Below, one piece after another: positions 1-5,856 of a stretch of 5,856 nucleotides of DNA. Numbering within the stretch: the first letter of the stretch is position 1; every line of letters begins with the position of its first letter. The translations under genes and the position numbers were made by a program. The notes under the pieces are model-generated. The model did not search any database. It was not told where the DNA came from and worked only from the letters and a program-made list of their open reading frames with translations. This stretch comes from Cellulomonadaceae bacterium (GTDB lineage: Bacteria; Actinomycetota; Actinomycetes; Actinomycetales; Cellulomonadaceae): the NCBI GenBank assembly GCA_031282935.1, contig JAITCS010000148.1, positions 1 through 5,856 of the forward strand, given 5' to 3'.

Positions 1-45
1 AGCTACTGCGGTGCGGGCTATCCCGGCACGCCGCCGTAGTTACGG

Positions 46-117
46 TCCGCCTTGGTGTAATCGGCAGCACACGGGTTTTTGGTGCCCTTGGTTCAGGTTC
101 GAGTCCTGGGGGCGGAG
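46..117 (+). tRNA. tRNA-Gln (anticodon UUG)
   Basis: A 72-base cloverleaf can be drawn by hand. The 7-bp acceptor stem pairs TCCGCCT with GGGCGGA and leaves G117 as discriminator. The T arm pairs TCAGG with CCTGG around TTCGAGT. The D arm is GTG/CAC around TAATCGGCAG. The anticodon loop TTTTGGT gives anticodon TTG, which reads CAA for glutamine. The anticodon stem CGGGT/GCCCT has a C-T mismatch at its outer pair and a T-G pair next to the loop, so it is weaker than usual. No CCA is encoded. A tRNA-Gln just before glmU is a familiar actinobacterial arrangement (family knowledge). No convincing -35/-10 pair was seen in the 45 bases before it. Confidence 0.93.
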
Positions 118-193
118 CGGAGTTTGGTGCGCGGAATTATTTGTGATGTGTAGTGCCCTGGCTGCAAAACGAGCATAAGCAACAAGTAACTAT

Positions 194-199
194 GAGGAG
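194..199 (+). promoter_or_regulatory. ribosome-binding site of glmU (GAGGAG)
   Basis: GAGGAG lies 6 bases before the GTG at 206. This is a strong Shine-Dalgarno match at good spacing, and it supports the non-ATG start of glmU over internal candidates. Confidence 0.85.
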
Positions 200-205
200 T
201 TTCGA

Positions 206-1693
206 GTGCCCGAACAGGCCACGCCGCCACAACCGTTGGCGCCCGCTGTCGTAATCTTGGCGGCCGGGCAGGGCACCCGCATGAAGTCGGCAAAACCGAA
301 AGTGCTCCATGAAATAGCCGGTCGCTCGCTCCTTGCGCACGCCGTGGCCGCAGCACAGCAGCTCGACCCGCGCGCAATTACGGTAGTGGTACGGCACGAC
401 AGGGACGCCGTGGCCGGGCACGCACTAGAACTTGACCCCGGCATTATAATCGCTGACCAGGATGAGGTGCCGGGCACGGGCCGAGCGGCGCAAGCGGCGA
501 TGGCGGCGTTGGACGGCGCTTTCGCCTCGGCGGCGGCGGGGCAGGGTCAGGCCGAAGGGCCGGTGGTGATCACGGCCTCCGATGTTCCGCTGCTGGACGG
601 CGCGACCCTGGCTGGCGTGCTTGAGCAGCACCGCGCTTCTGGGGCGGCCGTGACTTTGCTTTCGACTTTGCTTGACAACCCAACCGGATACGGGCGCGTG
701 GTGCGGGCGGCGGACGGTTCGGTTACTGGCATTGTGGAGGAAAAAGACGCGACCGACGAACAGCGGGCCATCAAGGAAATTAACGCCTCGATTTACGTTG
801 TTGATGCTGATATTTTGCGGGCCGGTTTGGCAACTCTCACTAAATCAGCCGTCACTGGGGAATTGTATTTGACGGATATTGTGGGTTATGCAAATAAGGC
901 TGGCCTTTCTGTTAACGGGGTTATCATTCCTGATCCGCTTACCGTGGAGGGTTGTAATGATAAAGCCACTTTAGCGAAGTTGGGGGCCGAACTGAATCGT
1001 CGCCTCATCAATAAGTGGATGTTATCGGGAGTTAACGTAATTGACCCGGCCACCACTTGGGTTGATGTTACCGTTGAGCTTGCGCCTGATGTTACCTTGG
1101 AGCCGGGTGTGCAGTTGCGGGGCGACACCTCCGTGGCCAAGAACGCCACGGTGGGGCCGGATTCGACGCTAACTGACGTGAGTGTTGGTGAAGGCGCTTC
1201 AGTAACAAGAACCCACGCCACCGGCGCGGTGATTGGCGCCCATGCCGAGGTCGGCCCCTTCACCTATTTGCGACCGGGCACTGTCTTGGGTGAAAAAGGT
1301 AAAATCGGCGCTTATTGCGAAACCAAAAACGCTAATATCGGCGCAAATTCCAAGGTGCCCCATTTGTCTTACGCCGGGGACGTGACTATCGGTACCGGAG
1401 CGAATCTGGGGGCCGGAACCATAATCGCCAATTACGATGGCGTCAACAAGCACAAAACCAAAATCGGCAACGAGGTGCGTATCGGTTCGGATTCGATAAT
1501 CGTGGCTCCGGTTTCCATCGGGGATGGCGCGTATACGGCTGCCGGATCGGTTATCACCGAGGATTTGCCGGCGGGGGCGCTCGGGGTTGGCCGGGCGCAC
1601 CAGCATAATTCACCGGGTTGGACGGCGAAGCGGCGGGCTGGTACTCCAGCGGCCCAAGCGGCCTCGGCTGCAACTAAAGCTACAACGAGTTGA
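206..1693 (+). CDS. glmU: bifunctional GlmU: glucosamine-1-phosphate acetyltransferase / N-acetylglucosamine-1-phosphate uridyltransferase
   Basis: This cytoplasmic enzyme acetylates glucosamine-1-phosphate with acetyl-CoA and then uridylates the product with UTP to give UDP-GlcNAc, the precursor of peptidoglycan. The 495 residues fit the actinobacterial family length. The N-terminal uridyltransferase domain shows LAAGQGTRM (18-26), the metal-site region DVPLLD (126-131), NPTGYGRVVR (158-167), EEKDAT (178-183) and EINASIYVVD (191-200). From about residue 285 a left-handed beta-helix of hexapeptide repeats carries the acetyltransferase, with PFTYLRPGT (351-359), the catalytic-His segment PHLSYAGD (H386 by analogy with E. 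coli H363) and NYDG (409-412). The last 25 or so residues are an Ala/Thr/Lys-rich tail, common in actinobacteria. Residue 125 is Ser where many homologues have Gly before the Asp. The start is GTG behind GAGGAG. prs follows 11 bases after the stop. Confidence 0.97.
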   Translation: MPEQATPPQPLAPAVVILAAGQGTRMKSAKPKVLHEIAGRSLLAHAVAAAQQLDPRAITVVVRHDRDAVAGHALELDPGIIIADQDEVPGTGRAAQAAMAALDGAFASAAAGQGQAEGPVVITASDVPLLDGATLAGVLEQHRASGAAVTLLSTLLDNPTGYGRVVRAADGSVTGIVEEKDATDEQRAIKEINASIYVVDADILRAGLATLTKSAVTGELYLTDIVGYANKAGLSVNGVIIPDPLTVEGCNDKATLAKLGAELNRRLINKWMLSGVNVIDPATTWVDVTVELAPDVTLEPGVQLRGDTSVAKNATVGPDSTLTDVSVGEGASVTRTHATGAVIGAHAEVGPFTYLRPGTVLGEKGKIGAYCETKNANIGANSKVPHLSYAGDVTIGTGANLGAGTIIANYDGVNKHKTKIGNEVRIGSDSIIVAPVSIGDGAYTAAGSVITEDLPAGALGVGRAHQHNSPGWTAKRRAGTPAAQAASAATKATTS

Positions 1694-1694
1694 C

Positions 1695-1699
1695 AGGAA
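1695..1699 (+). promoter_or_regulatory. ribosome-binding site of prs (AGGA core), deciding the ATG at 1705
   Basis: The bases AGGAA lie in the short glmU-prs gap. They stand about 5 bases from the ATG at 1705, but overlap or abut the in-frame ATG at 1699 and follow the TTG at 1690. This favours 1705 as the translation start and suggests re-initiation by ribosomes ending glmU at 1693. Confidence 0.65.
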
Positions 1700-1704
1700 T
1701 GATT

Positions 1705-2688
1705 ATGAACACCAAAATACATAATCCAGGGGAACGGGAACTCGTTTTAGCTTCTGGGCGGGCCCACCCTCAACTCGCGCGCGATGTTGCGCGGGAACTC
1801 GGTATTGATTTACTGCCCGTTTCGGCTTACGATTTCGCAAATTCCGAAACTTATGTGCGTTATGGTGACTCTATTCGTGATGCTGACGTTTTCGTATTAC
1901 AAAGCCATGCCGCTCCGGTGAATCAGTGGATTATGGAGCAGTTATTGATGCTCGATGCGGCTAAGCGGGCGTCGGCAAGAACAATCACTGCGGTTTGTCC
2001 TTTCTATGGTTATGCGCGGCAGGATAAAAAATCGCGTGGGCGTGAACCCATTTCGGCTCGTTTAGTGGCTGATTTGCTGCAAACCGCCGGGGCGGAGCGC
2101 ATTATGAGTGTGGATTTGCACACCGCGCAGATTCAGGGGTTTTTCGATGGGCCAGTGGATCACCTCTGGGCGTTGCCGTTATTGGTCGAATACGTTAAAA
2201 CTCGCGTTGACACCTCAAATGTCACTGTTGTTTCCCCAGACGCTGGTCGAATTAGGGTCGCGGAACAGTGGGCGTCTAAACTCGGCGGTGGGCCACTCGC
2301 TTTTGTACACAAAACTAGAGATGTCACTAAACCCAATGCCTCAAAAGCCAACCGCGTTGTCGGTGACGTAGCGGGCCATGATTGCGTTTTGGTTGACGAC
2401 CTTATTGACACCGGTGGCACTATTGTTGAAGGCGCTAACGTGCTAATGGATGCGGGCGCCAAATCAGTCGTAGTTGCCGCAACGCACGGGGTTCTTAGTG
2501 AATTGGCAATTCAGCGTTTGCAAGATTCCCCAATCAAAGAGGTAATCGTGACCGACACGTTACCGATTTCTCCAGAGCAACACTTCCCGAAACTGACTGT
2601 GCTCTCCATCGCCCCAGTTTTGGCTGCCGCCATCAATGAGGTCTTTAACGGCGGCTCGGTCACCTCCCTGTTCGGCGGTAACACGTAA
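1705..2688 (+). CDS. prs: ribose-phosphate pyrophosphokinase (PRPP synthase)
   Basis: The cytoplasmic enzyme transfers pyrophosphate from ATP to ribose-5-phosphate, making PRPP for purines, pyrimidines, NAD, histidine and tryptophan. With the start at 1705 it is 327 residues, normal for class I bacterial PRPP synthases. Family motifs are all present: ATP-site YGYARQDKK (101-109) followed by SRGREPISARL, SVDLHTAQIQGFF (135-147), the catalytic flexible-loop KTR (Lys203, Arg205), and the ribose-phosphate binding loop VLVDDLIDTGGTI (228-240). In-frame TTG (1690) and ATG (1699) starts also exist, but the Shine-Dalgarno spacing favours 1705. It follows glmU by 11 bases and is very probably co-transcribed with it, a pairing common in actinobacteria. 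No frameshift or missing residue was seen. Confidence 0.97.
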   Translation: MNTKIHNPGERELVLASGRAHPQLARDVARELGIDLLPVSAYDFANSETYVRYGDSIRDADVFVLQSHAAPVNQWIMEQLLMLDAAKRASARTITAVCPFYGYARQDKKSRGREPISARLVADLLQTAGAERIMSVDLHTAQIQGFFDGPVDHLWALPLLVEYVKTRVDTSNVTVVSPDAGRIRVAEQWASKLGGGPLAFVHKTRDVTKPNASKANRVVGDVAGHDCVLVDDLIDTGGTIVEGANVLMDAGAKSVVVAATHGVLSELAIQRLQDSPIKEVIVTDTLPISPEQHFPKLTVLSIAPVLAAAINEVFNGGSVTSLFGGNT

Positions 2689-2742
2689 AGCCTACCCAGG
2701 TTCTAGCAGAGTTTCACGGTGTAGTTCCTGATTCCCGGGTAT

Positions 2743-2792
2743 CCGGTTCTACGCAACCACCAGTTTTCGCTGCCCAAAGAGAGCTGAACCGG
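2743..2792. repeat. imperfectly spaced inverted repeat downstream of prs
   Basis: CCGGTTC (2743-2749) and its exact reverse complement GAACCGG (2786-2792) flank a 36-base spacer in the gap between prs and tRNA-Val. The loop is too long for a standard intrinsic terminator and no T-tract follows, so its role, if any, is unknown. I saw no better terminator for the glmU-prs unit in the gap 2689-2839. Confidence 0.3.
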
Positions 2793-2839
2793 CCAAACCG
2801 CCCCGCACGCGGTCGCGTTGCGCTAAAGTTACTCACCGA

Positions 2840-2912
2840 GGGCCTTTAGCTCAGCTGGTAGCGCGCCACGTTTACACCGTGGATGTCAGCGGTTCGATCC
2901 CGTTAGGGCCCA
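2840..2912 (+). tRNA. tRNA-Val (anticodon UAC)
   Basis: A complete 73-base cloverleaf. Acceptor stem GGGCCTT pairs with AGGGCCC, with A2912 as discriminator. The T arm is AGCGG/CCGTT around TTCGATC. The anticodon arm CCACG/CGTGG is perfectly paired around TTTACAC, giving anticodon TAC at 2873-2875 for valine. No CCA is encoded. A TAAAGT at 2824-2829 could serve as a -10 box, but no matching -35 was found. The 3' end overlaps the stop codon of the minus-strand integrase, marking this tRNA as the insertion site of the element to its right. The tRNA itself appears intact, as expected when the element restores the 3' half of the gene. Confidence 0.95.
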
Positions 2913-2914
2913 CA
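2891..2914. other. candidate attL core in the 3' end of tRNA-Val
   Basis: Tyrosine integrases of this family commonly recombine at the T arm and acceptor 3' half of tRNA genes (established knowledge). Here the T arm and acceptor stem (about 2891-2912) directly border the integrase gene, whose stop codon (minus strand, 2903-2905) lies within it. The exact core cannot be fixed because the matching attR repeat is not in this window. I looked for a second copy of the tRNA 3' end and found none longer than 7 bases. Confidence 0.5.
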
Positions 2915-4043
2915 GGTAAATCCGCTGGTCAAGAGGCTTTTATGTCTAGATGCAATGATGGCGCCGATGTGATCGCCCGCAAGAGTGGTGTTACGGCGTT
3001 CTGCCATGCGGTTTGCTACGTCGTCAAGATCGTTATCAAACAGATCTGCGTACCGATCTAGTGTCATGGACGCTTTAGCATGGCCGAGCAATCTTTGGAT
3101 GCCCAGCACGCTAGCGCCGGACGCGACTGCCAATGGTGCGTAGGTAGTCTCAATTCGTGGGGAGTTACTTTGCCAACCGATTCGCTGGCGGCTTTATCCC
3201 ACCAATCGCGCCGCATATTGTTTGTCCGCAGCACCCCGCCTTGTGCACCAGTAAAGAACGGCTCACACGATTCTTTGCCTGCTAGTGCTGACCTCAGCAA
3301 GCCGTCAAGAAACGCAGGGTACGGCACTGTTCGGCGTTCATGATCTTTAGGTGCGCCCCAAACAAGCTTGCCGCCCACCTCTGTTACGGATTCTTCGATG
3401 ATGAGCCGCCGACGTCGGAGATCAACAGCCCCCACTTTGAGCGCAGCATACTCACCAGCCCGTAACCCATAATAGGCCAAAAGATAAACGGTAAGTGCGT
3501 TGTCGCCCGCTGCGTTCGCGAACTGCTCTACCTCAAAATCGGATAGATAACGCCGCTTTGTGAGTTTTACCTTTGGTAAGTCAATTCTGGTGGCTGGATT
3601 TACCTAAATATGCTTAGGCCTAATTGCGCGGTTAAGGATGGATGATAAAACACCATGCACTCGCTTAACCCGACTGGCAGACATTTTGCCTGCCAGTTCA
3701 GTTGTCCAAATCTGAACGTCGTCGTGAGTGATCTTTGCAGGTTGCATATCGCCCCGCCGTGGGAGAATATGGTGAGTGGCGATTGACTTGTGTTCTGATA
3801 GTGTGGATGCCGACCAGTTTGGATTTGCGAGCCAGACCTCAACCGCTGCGCTAAGTTTTATTTTTCCCGCTTGCGGCGCCGAATGAGTGCCGGACGCAAG
3901 TTTAGTCGTGGCGTCGTCAATTCAAGCTTGCGCATCCCTTTTTAGCCCAAAACTGTGCATATGTTCTTTGCCATGCAAATCGCGGTAACGCGCCGCCAAA
4001 CAGCCTTTTGACCGTTGGGCTGATACTTATTTACACTAGCCAT
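2903..4043 (-). pseudogene. tyrosine-type site-specific integrase, broken by two frameshifts and two stop codons
   Basis: Read from an ATG at 4041-4043, the gene gives a normal roughly 380-residue phage-type integrase once four lesions are repaired. The N-terminal AP2-like, Arm-type DNA-binding segment begins MASVNKYQPNGQKAVW, then shifts frame near 3990-3997 (one base missing) into ARYRDLHGKEH. At 3922-3924 a TGA replaces the Trp expected in QAW-IDDATTKL. The core-binding domain follows (AVEVWLANPNWSAS, HHILPRRGD, ITHDDVQIW). A TAG at 3604-3606 precedes VNPATRIDLPKV. The catalytic domain has Arg in YYGLRAGEY (3460-3462) and HELR (3148-3159). One base is lost between 3146 and 3147, in the codon for the His after HELR. 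The next frame then carries LLGHAKASMTLDRY, with His at 3080-3082 and nucleophile Tyr at 3050-3052. The stop lies inside tRNA-Val. All catalytic residues are visible but never in one frame, so the protein is inactive as read. Its start overlaps the stop of the upstream gene (TAATG). Confidence 0.9.
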
Positions 4044-4470
4044 TAACCTTGTAGCCAATCGTTATCTAGTTGCTGCTGAAGCTCTGTAATTTCGTTATCA
4101 GTAGCGCGTAGACTCCGATTTAGGACCTCGGTTCGAAGCGATAGGTCATGACGCTCATCTTGTAGTTTTGCGAGTCTGATTCTTGCTCTCGCAATTCGAT
4201 CTTTTTTGCATTATCAGCGTCTTGTATCAAGAGGGAATGAAATTTCAAAGGCTGCCGCAAACGCATAAATATCCTTAAGTGTTATCGGCCTAATACCTTT
4301 TTCTATCTTTGACAATGTAGTGACATGGAGCTCTAGGCCTTTCGCCGCCAGTTCTCCGATTAGTTTTTTCTTGCGTCCAATCCCGCAGCAAGCGGAACGC
4401 TTTATCGCGCTCACCAAATATCACGTCATAATCCCGAGATACGGTCCTGGGGGTTGATAGTTATCCCCAT
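4043..4470 (-). pseudogene. XRE-type helix-turn-helix repressor with coiled-coil tail, frameshifted
   Basis: The clearest part (about 4243-4363) reads LIGELAAKGLELHVTTLSKI followed by EKGIRPITLKDIYAFAAAF, a good XRE/Cro-like DNA-binding domain. Upstream, the reading RDYDVIFGERDKAFRLLRDW continues it after removing one extra A from a run of six (4364-4369). A further one-base loss near 4434 links it to MGITINPQDRIS, starting at 4470. Downstream, the frame meets TGA-TAA (4211-4216), but reading FHSLLIQDADNAKK in a second frame and returning at another A-run (4202-4207) gives RIRLAKLQDERHDLSLRTEV and TDNEITELQQQLDN, a charged heptad-like coiled coil ending in TAA. That stop shares one base with the integrase start. 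The repaired protein would be about 142 residues. GAGGAG abuts the ATG with no spacer, so the true start may be a few codons inside. By position it was probably the element's repressor or regulator of integrase (inference). The coiled coil could instead be a separate small gene. Confidence 0.65.
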
Positions 4471-4531
4471 CTCCTCATGCTCGGAATCATAGTAAGCGTC
4501 GGATGGTGCGTTTTTCACTCAGAACCAATAG
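4471..4531. other. short divergent intergenic region of the element
   Basis: This gap separates the minus-strand repressor gene from the plus-strand broken gene and would be where a repressor controls divergent promoters. Seen: TATGAT on the minus strand (4486-4491), 15 bases before the ATG at 4470, and TAGAAT on the plus strand (4529-4534). Neither has a matching -35 box at normal spacing. TCGGA occurs twice (4481-4485 and 4499-4503). No clear palindromic operator was found. Confidence 0.2.
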
Positions 4532-5019
4532 AATAACCATGTTGTACTTTCACCGTTGACATTCAGCTTGCGACCGCGCGATGTTACGGATGAGTTGCAC
4601 CCGATGAACATCACGTTGGTAGCGAGCCGCTGCTGAACGCCCAGGAGTGGGAGCAGGTGAAACGTTATGTTGCGCTGTACAATGATATTTCTGCGAGTGC
4701 TGAGCGGCGCTCAGATTCTTCCCTCAATGCTAAGCGTTTTGACCACAAGGCGAGCACGCAATGGAAAAGCGTATTGAATTCGTGGTCCGTTACGCCATTT
4801 CCGTTTGGTCTTTGACATCCAATCACCGTGCCAACTTGTGTAGCAGGCGGCACGAGAGTGCGCTAAGGCTCTGATCGAGCATGGTATCGTTGCGTAGTTC
4901 ATCGCGACATTCCCGAGTTGTGGATGAGATTTCGGAACGGATGTTTGTATCATGTTGCGAGCGTGTCAGAAGGTGGTGTCAGACTCAAGCTATGGAGAGC
5001 GCAGAAGACATGGAACTAG
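4532..5019 (+). pseudogene. unrecognised gene broken into five frame segments, just before the methyltransferase
   Basis: No single frame is open, but protein-like text passes from frame to frame. Segment one (4532-4636) contains HVVLSPLTFSLRPRDVTDEL. Segment two (about 4615-4815) contains SEPLLNAQEWEQVKRYVALY. Segment three (4761-4874) contains MEKRIEFVVRYAISVWSLTS. Segment four (4862-4897) reads AKALIEHGIVA. Segment five (4900-5019) contains HRDIPELWMRFRNG and YHVASVSEGGVRLKLWRAQK, ending with TAG at 5017-5019. Each step to the next segment moves the frame back by one base, as expected from four separate one-base deletions. I do not recognise the family. Repaired, it would be about 160 residues, and its end overlaps the methyltransferase start by 28 bases (or 10, if that gene starts at 5010), so the two were probably one operon. 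The join between segments two and three is the least certain because both frames read plausibly there. Confidence 0.45.
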
Positions 5020-5856
5020 CCAGCGCTAGTCTTGAGGTAACCAGGGCAACCTTGGCCGTGCAGGGTCATGAGGCGCACTTACACCTTGGCGACGCCATCG
5101 AGGGGATGCGCGAACTACCAGACAACTCGTTTGACCTCGCAATTATTGACCCACCCTACGGTGCCAGCACATCTGCTAATTGGACACTACCCGCTGGTCA
5201 CGGCATATCTGGCTTCGGTGGCGAGTGGGCGATAACCTCGCAGCAATGGGATATGCTCTCAGGACTTGAGAGCTTCACAATGACAGTATCTTATCTAGCG
5301 GAAGTAAAACGCCTAGTTAAGCCAACGGGCTCATTGTTTATTCATTCCACCTACCACAATTCAGGAATTGCAAATGTCGTTTGCCAACTACTCGGTATTG
5401 AGATACTTAATGAAATTATCTGGTATAAACGCAATGCGTTTCCAAATTTGGCTAACCGACGTTTGACAGCGAGCCATGAGACTATTCATTGGGCACATAC
5501 CGGAACCGCAAAGTCCAGAAAATACCGCTTCAATGCGGATGAGGTGAAGTTGGCCAGTTGGGACAGTGACTCGCTTAAAATCGCTGGGAAACAGATGAGG
5601 ACAGTTTGGGACATTCCTAACAACAAGCAGAGCGGCGAGTTAGCAGATGGCAAACATCCGACTCAGAAGCCTTTGTCAGTAGCCTCCCGCCTGCTTCTCA
5701 TGGCTGGAACGCCTGGCGGCAACTTGCTTATACCTTTCGCCGGTAGCGGCACAGAGATGGTGGCAGGGCTACAGTACGGCATGAATGTCACTGGTTTCGA
5801 GCTTGAAACAGAATATTACGACCTGGCGCTCAGGAGACTTGACCGCGAGTGTGCTG
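4992..5856 (+). CDS. beta-class site-specific DNA methyltransferase (probably adenine-N6), 3' end cut by the window
   Basis: An uninterrupted frame of 288 codons runs off the right edge. It transfers a methyl group from S-adenosylmethionine to a base within a DNA target site. Visible motifs in order: LHLGDAIEGMRELPDNS (30-46), motif IV DPPYG (53-57), then EIIWYKRNAFPNL and RRLTASHETIHWAH (141-169), GKQMRTVWDIPNN (199-211), motif X HPTQKP (222-227), motif I FAGSGTE (249-255) and GFELETEYYDLALRRL (268-283). Motif IV before motif I defines the beta class. DPPY points to adenine-N6 rather than cytosine-N4 methylation, though this is not absolute. Little of the C-terminus should be missing. The target sequence cannot be inferred. 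Start choice is uncertain: ATG 4992 has only a distant AGGTGG, and the in-frame ATG at 5010 has no better site. A restriction partner, if any, would be to the right or is the broken gene to the left. Confidence 0.92.
   Translation, partial: MESAEDMELASASLEVTRATLAVQGHEAHLHLGDAIEGMRELPDNSFDLAIIDPPYGASTSANWTLPAGHGISGFGGEWAITSQQWDMLSGLESFTMTVSYLAEVKRLVKPTGSLFIHSTYHNSGIANVVCQLLGIEILNEIIWYKRNAFPNLANRRLTASHETIHWAHTGTAKSRKYRFNADEVKLASWDSDSLKIAGKQMRTVWDIPNNKQSGELADGKHPTQKPLSVASRLLLMAGTPGGNLLIPFAGSGTEMVAGLQYGMNVTGFELETEYYDLALRRLDRECA

Larger units (their letters stand above)
2903..5856. mobile_element. decayed integrated element (phage or ICE/island remnant) at tRNA-Val, right end outside the window
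   Basis: The stretch starts at the tRNA-Val 3' end with a minus-strand integrase pseudogene, followed by a broken XRE repressor gene, a divergent broken gene and an open DNA methyltransferase. This order (att site, integrase, repressor, then divergent genes) is the usual left end of a temperate phage or integrative element. No structural, transfer or replication gene is visible, so phage and conjugative island cannot be told apart. Codon use and base content are less GC-rich than in glmU, consistent with foreign origin. Confidence 0.7.

Noticed and set aside
8..34. GC-rich imperfect hairpin before tRNA-Gln
   Set aside because: GCGG/CCGC and inner GGG/CCC can pair but only with bulges, and no T-run follows. 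It is not supportable as a terminator.
886..1606. Long open frames on the minus strand opposite glmU
   Set aside because: They lie opposite a gene with full family motifs, show no domain-like text, and follow from its codon bias.
1690..1704. Upstream TTG (1690) or ATG (1699) as the prs start
   Set aside because: The AGGA site would overlap or sit too close to them. Only ATG 1705 has normal spacing.
2160..2462. Minus-strand open frame opposite prs
   Set aside because: It is antisense to the conserved PRPP-binding region and has no recognisable features.
3142..3160. Programmed ribosomal frameshift in the integrase rather than a mutation
   Set aside because: No slippery heptamer or downstream stem is visible, and two further stop codons break the gene anyway.
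2879..3343. Plus-strand open frames over the integrase catalytic region
   Set aside because: They are opposite clear integrase motifs, and one starts within the tRNA. They look like shadows.
3600..3842. Minus-strand 80-codon open frame within the integrase region
   Set aside because: The integrase-like text (HHILPRRGD, ITHDDVQIW) is in a different frame of the same strand. This frame only shadows it.
4516..4538. AT-rich mirror-symmetric stretch AACCAATAGAATAACC as a possible operator
   Set aside because: It is a mirror repeat rather than an inverted complement, so it lacks the dyad expected for a dimeric repressor.
4665..4953. Minus-strand open frames upstream of the methyltransferase
   Set aside because: The plus strand carries more protein-like text that ends at the methyltransferase start. 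The minus frames show no motif.
1..5856. CRISPR array, insertion sequence ends, riboswitch
   Set aside because: No regularly spaced repeats, transposase or terminal inverted repeats were seen, and I recognised no riboswitch core.

Overview
The window looks chromosomal and actinobacterial (Actinomycetota). The evidence is the order tRNA-Gln, glmU, prs, the GTG start of glmU behind a strong GAGGAG ribosome-binding site, and an integrase whose HELR...LLGHAKASMTLDRYADLF segment is typical of actinobacterial tRNA-targeting phage or ICE recombinases. Base composition is moderately GC-rich rather than extreme, which might suit an Actinomycetaceae-like lineage, but the species cannot be named from this sequence.

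Left part (1-2839) is conserved core genome. It holds tRNA-Gln(UUG), then glmU (bifunctional UDP-GlcNAc synthesis for the cell wall) and, 11 bases later, prs (PRPP synthase for nucleotide, His and Trp synthesis). The two enzyme genes are intact and almost certainly co-transcribed.

Right part (2840-5856) is a tRNA-inserted mobile element. tRNA-Val(UAC) at 2840-2912 is the apparent attachment site. A tyrosine integrase gene on the minus strand runs into it, and its stop codon lies inside the acceptor stem of the tRNA. The integrase (2903-4043) can be read almost end to end as a roughly 380-residue protein, but only across two frameshifts and two in-frame stop codons, so it is dead. Upstream of it, ending in a TAATG overlap with the integrase start, is an equally broken XRE-type repressor gene with a coiled-coil tail (4043-4470). 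Divergently, on the plus strand at 4532-5019, lies a third wreck: five coding-like segments in successive frames, each transition equal to the loss of one base.

Directly after this, overlapping it, an open and intact-looking beta-class DNA methyltransferase (4992 to the window edge) carries all expected motifs (DPPYG, HPTQKP, FAGSGTE). The picture is an integrated element whose mobility and control genes have decayed while its DNA methyltransferase is preserved as far as the window shows. The other end of the element (attR) and any partner nuclease would lie beyond the right edge.
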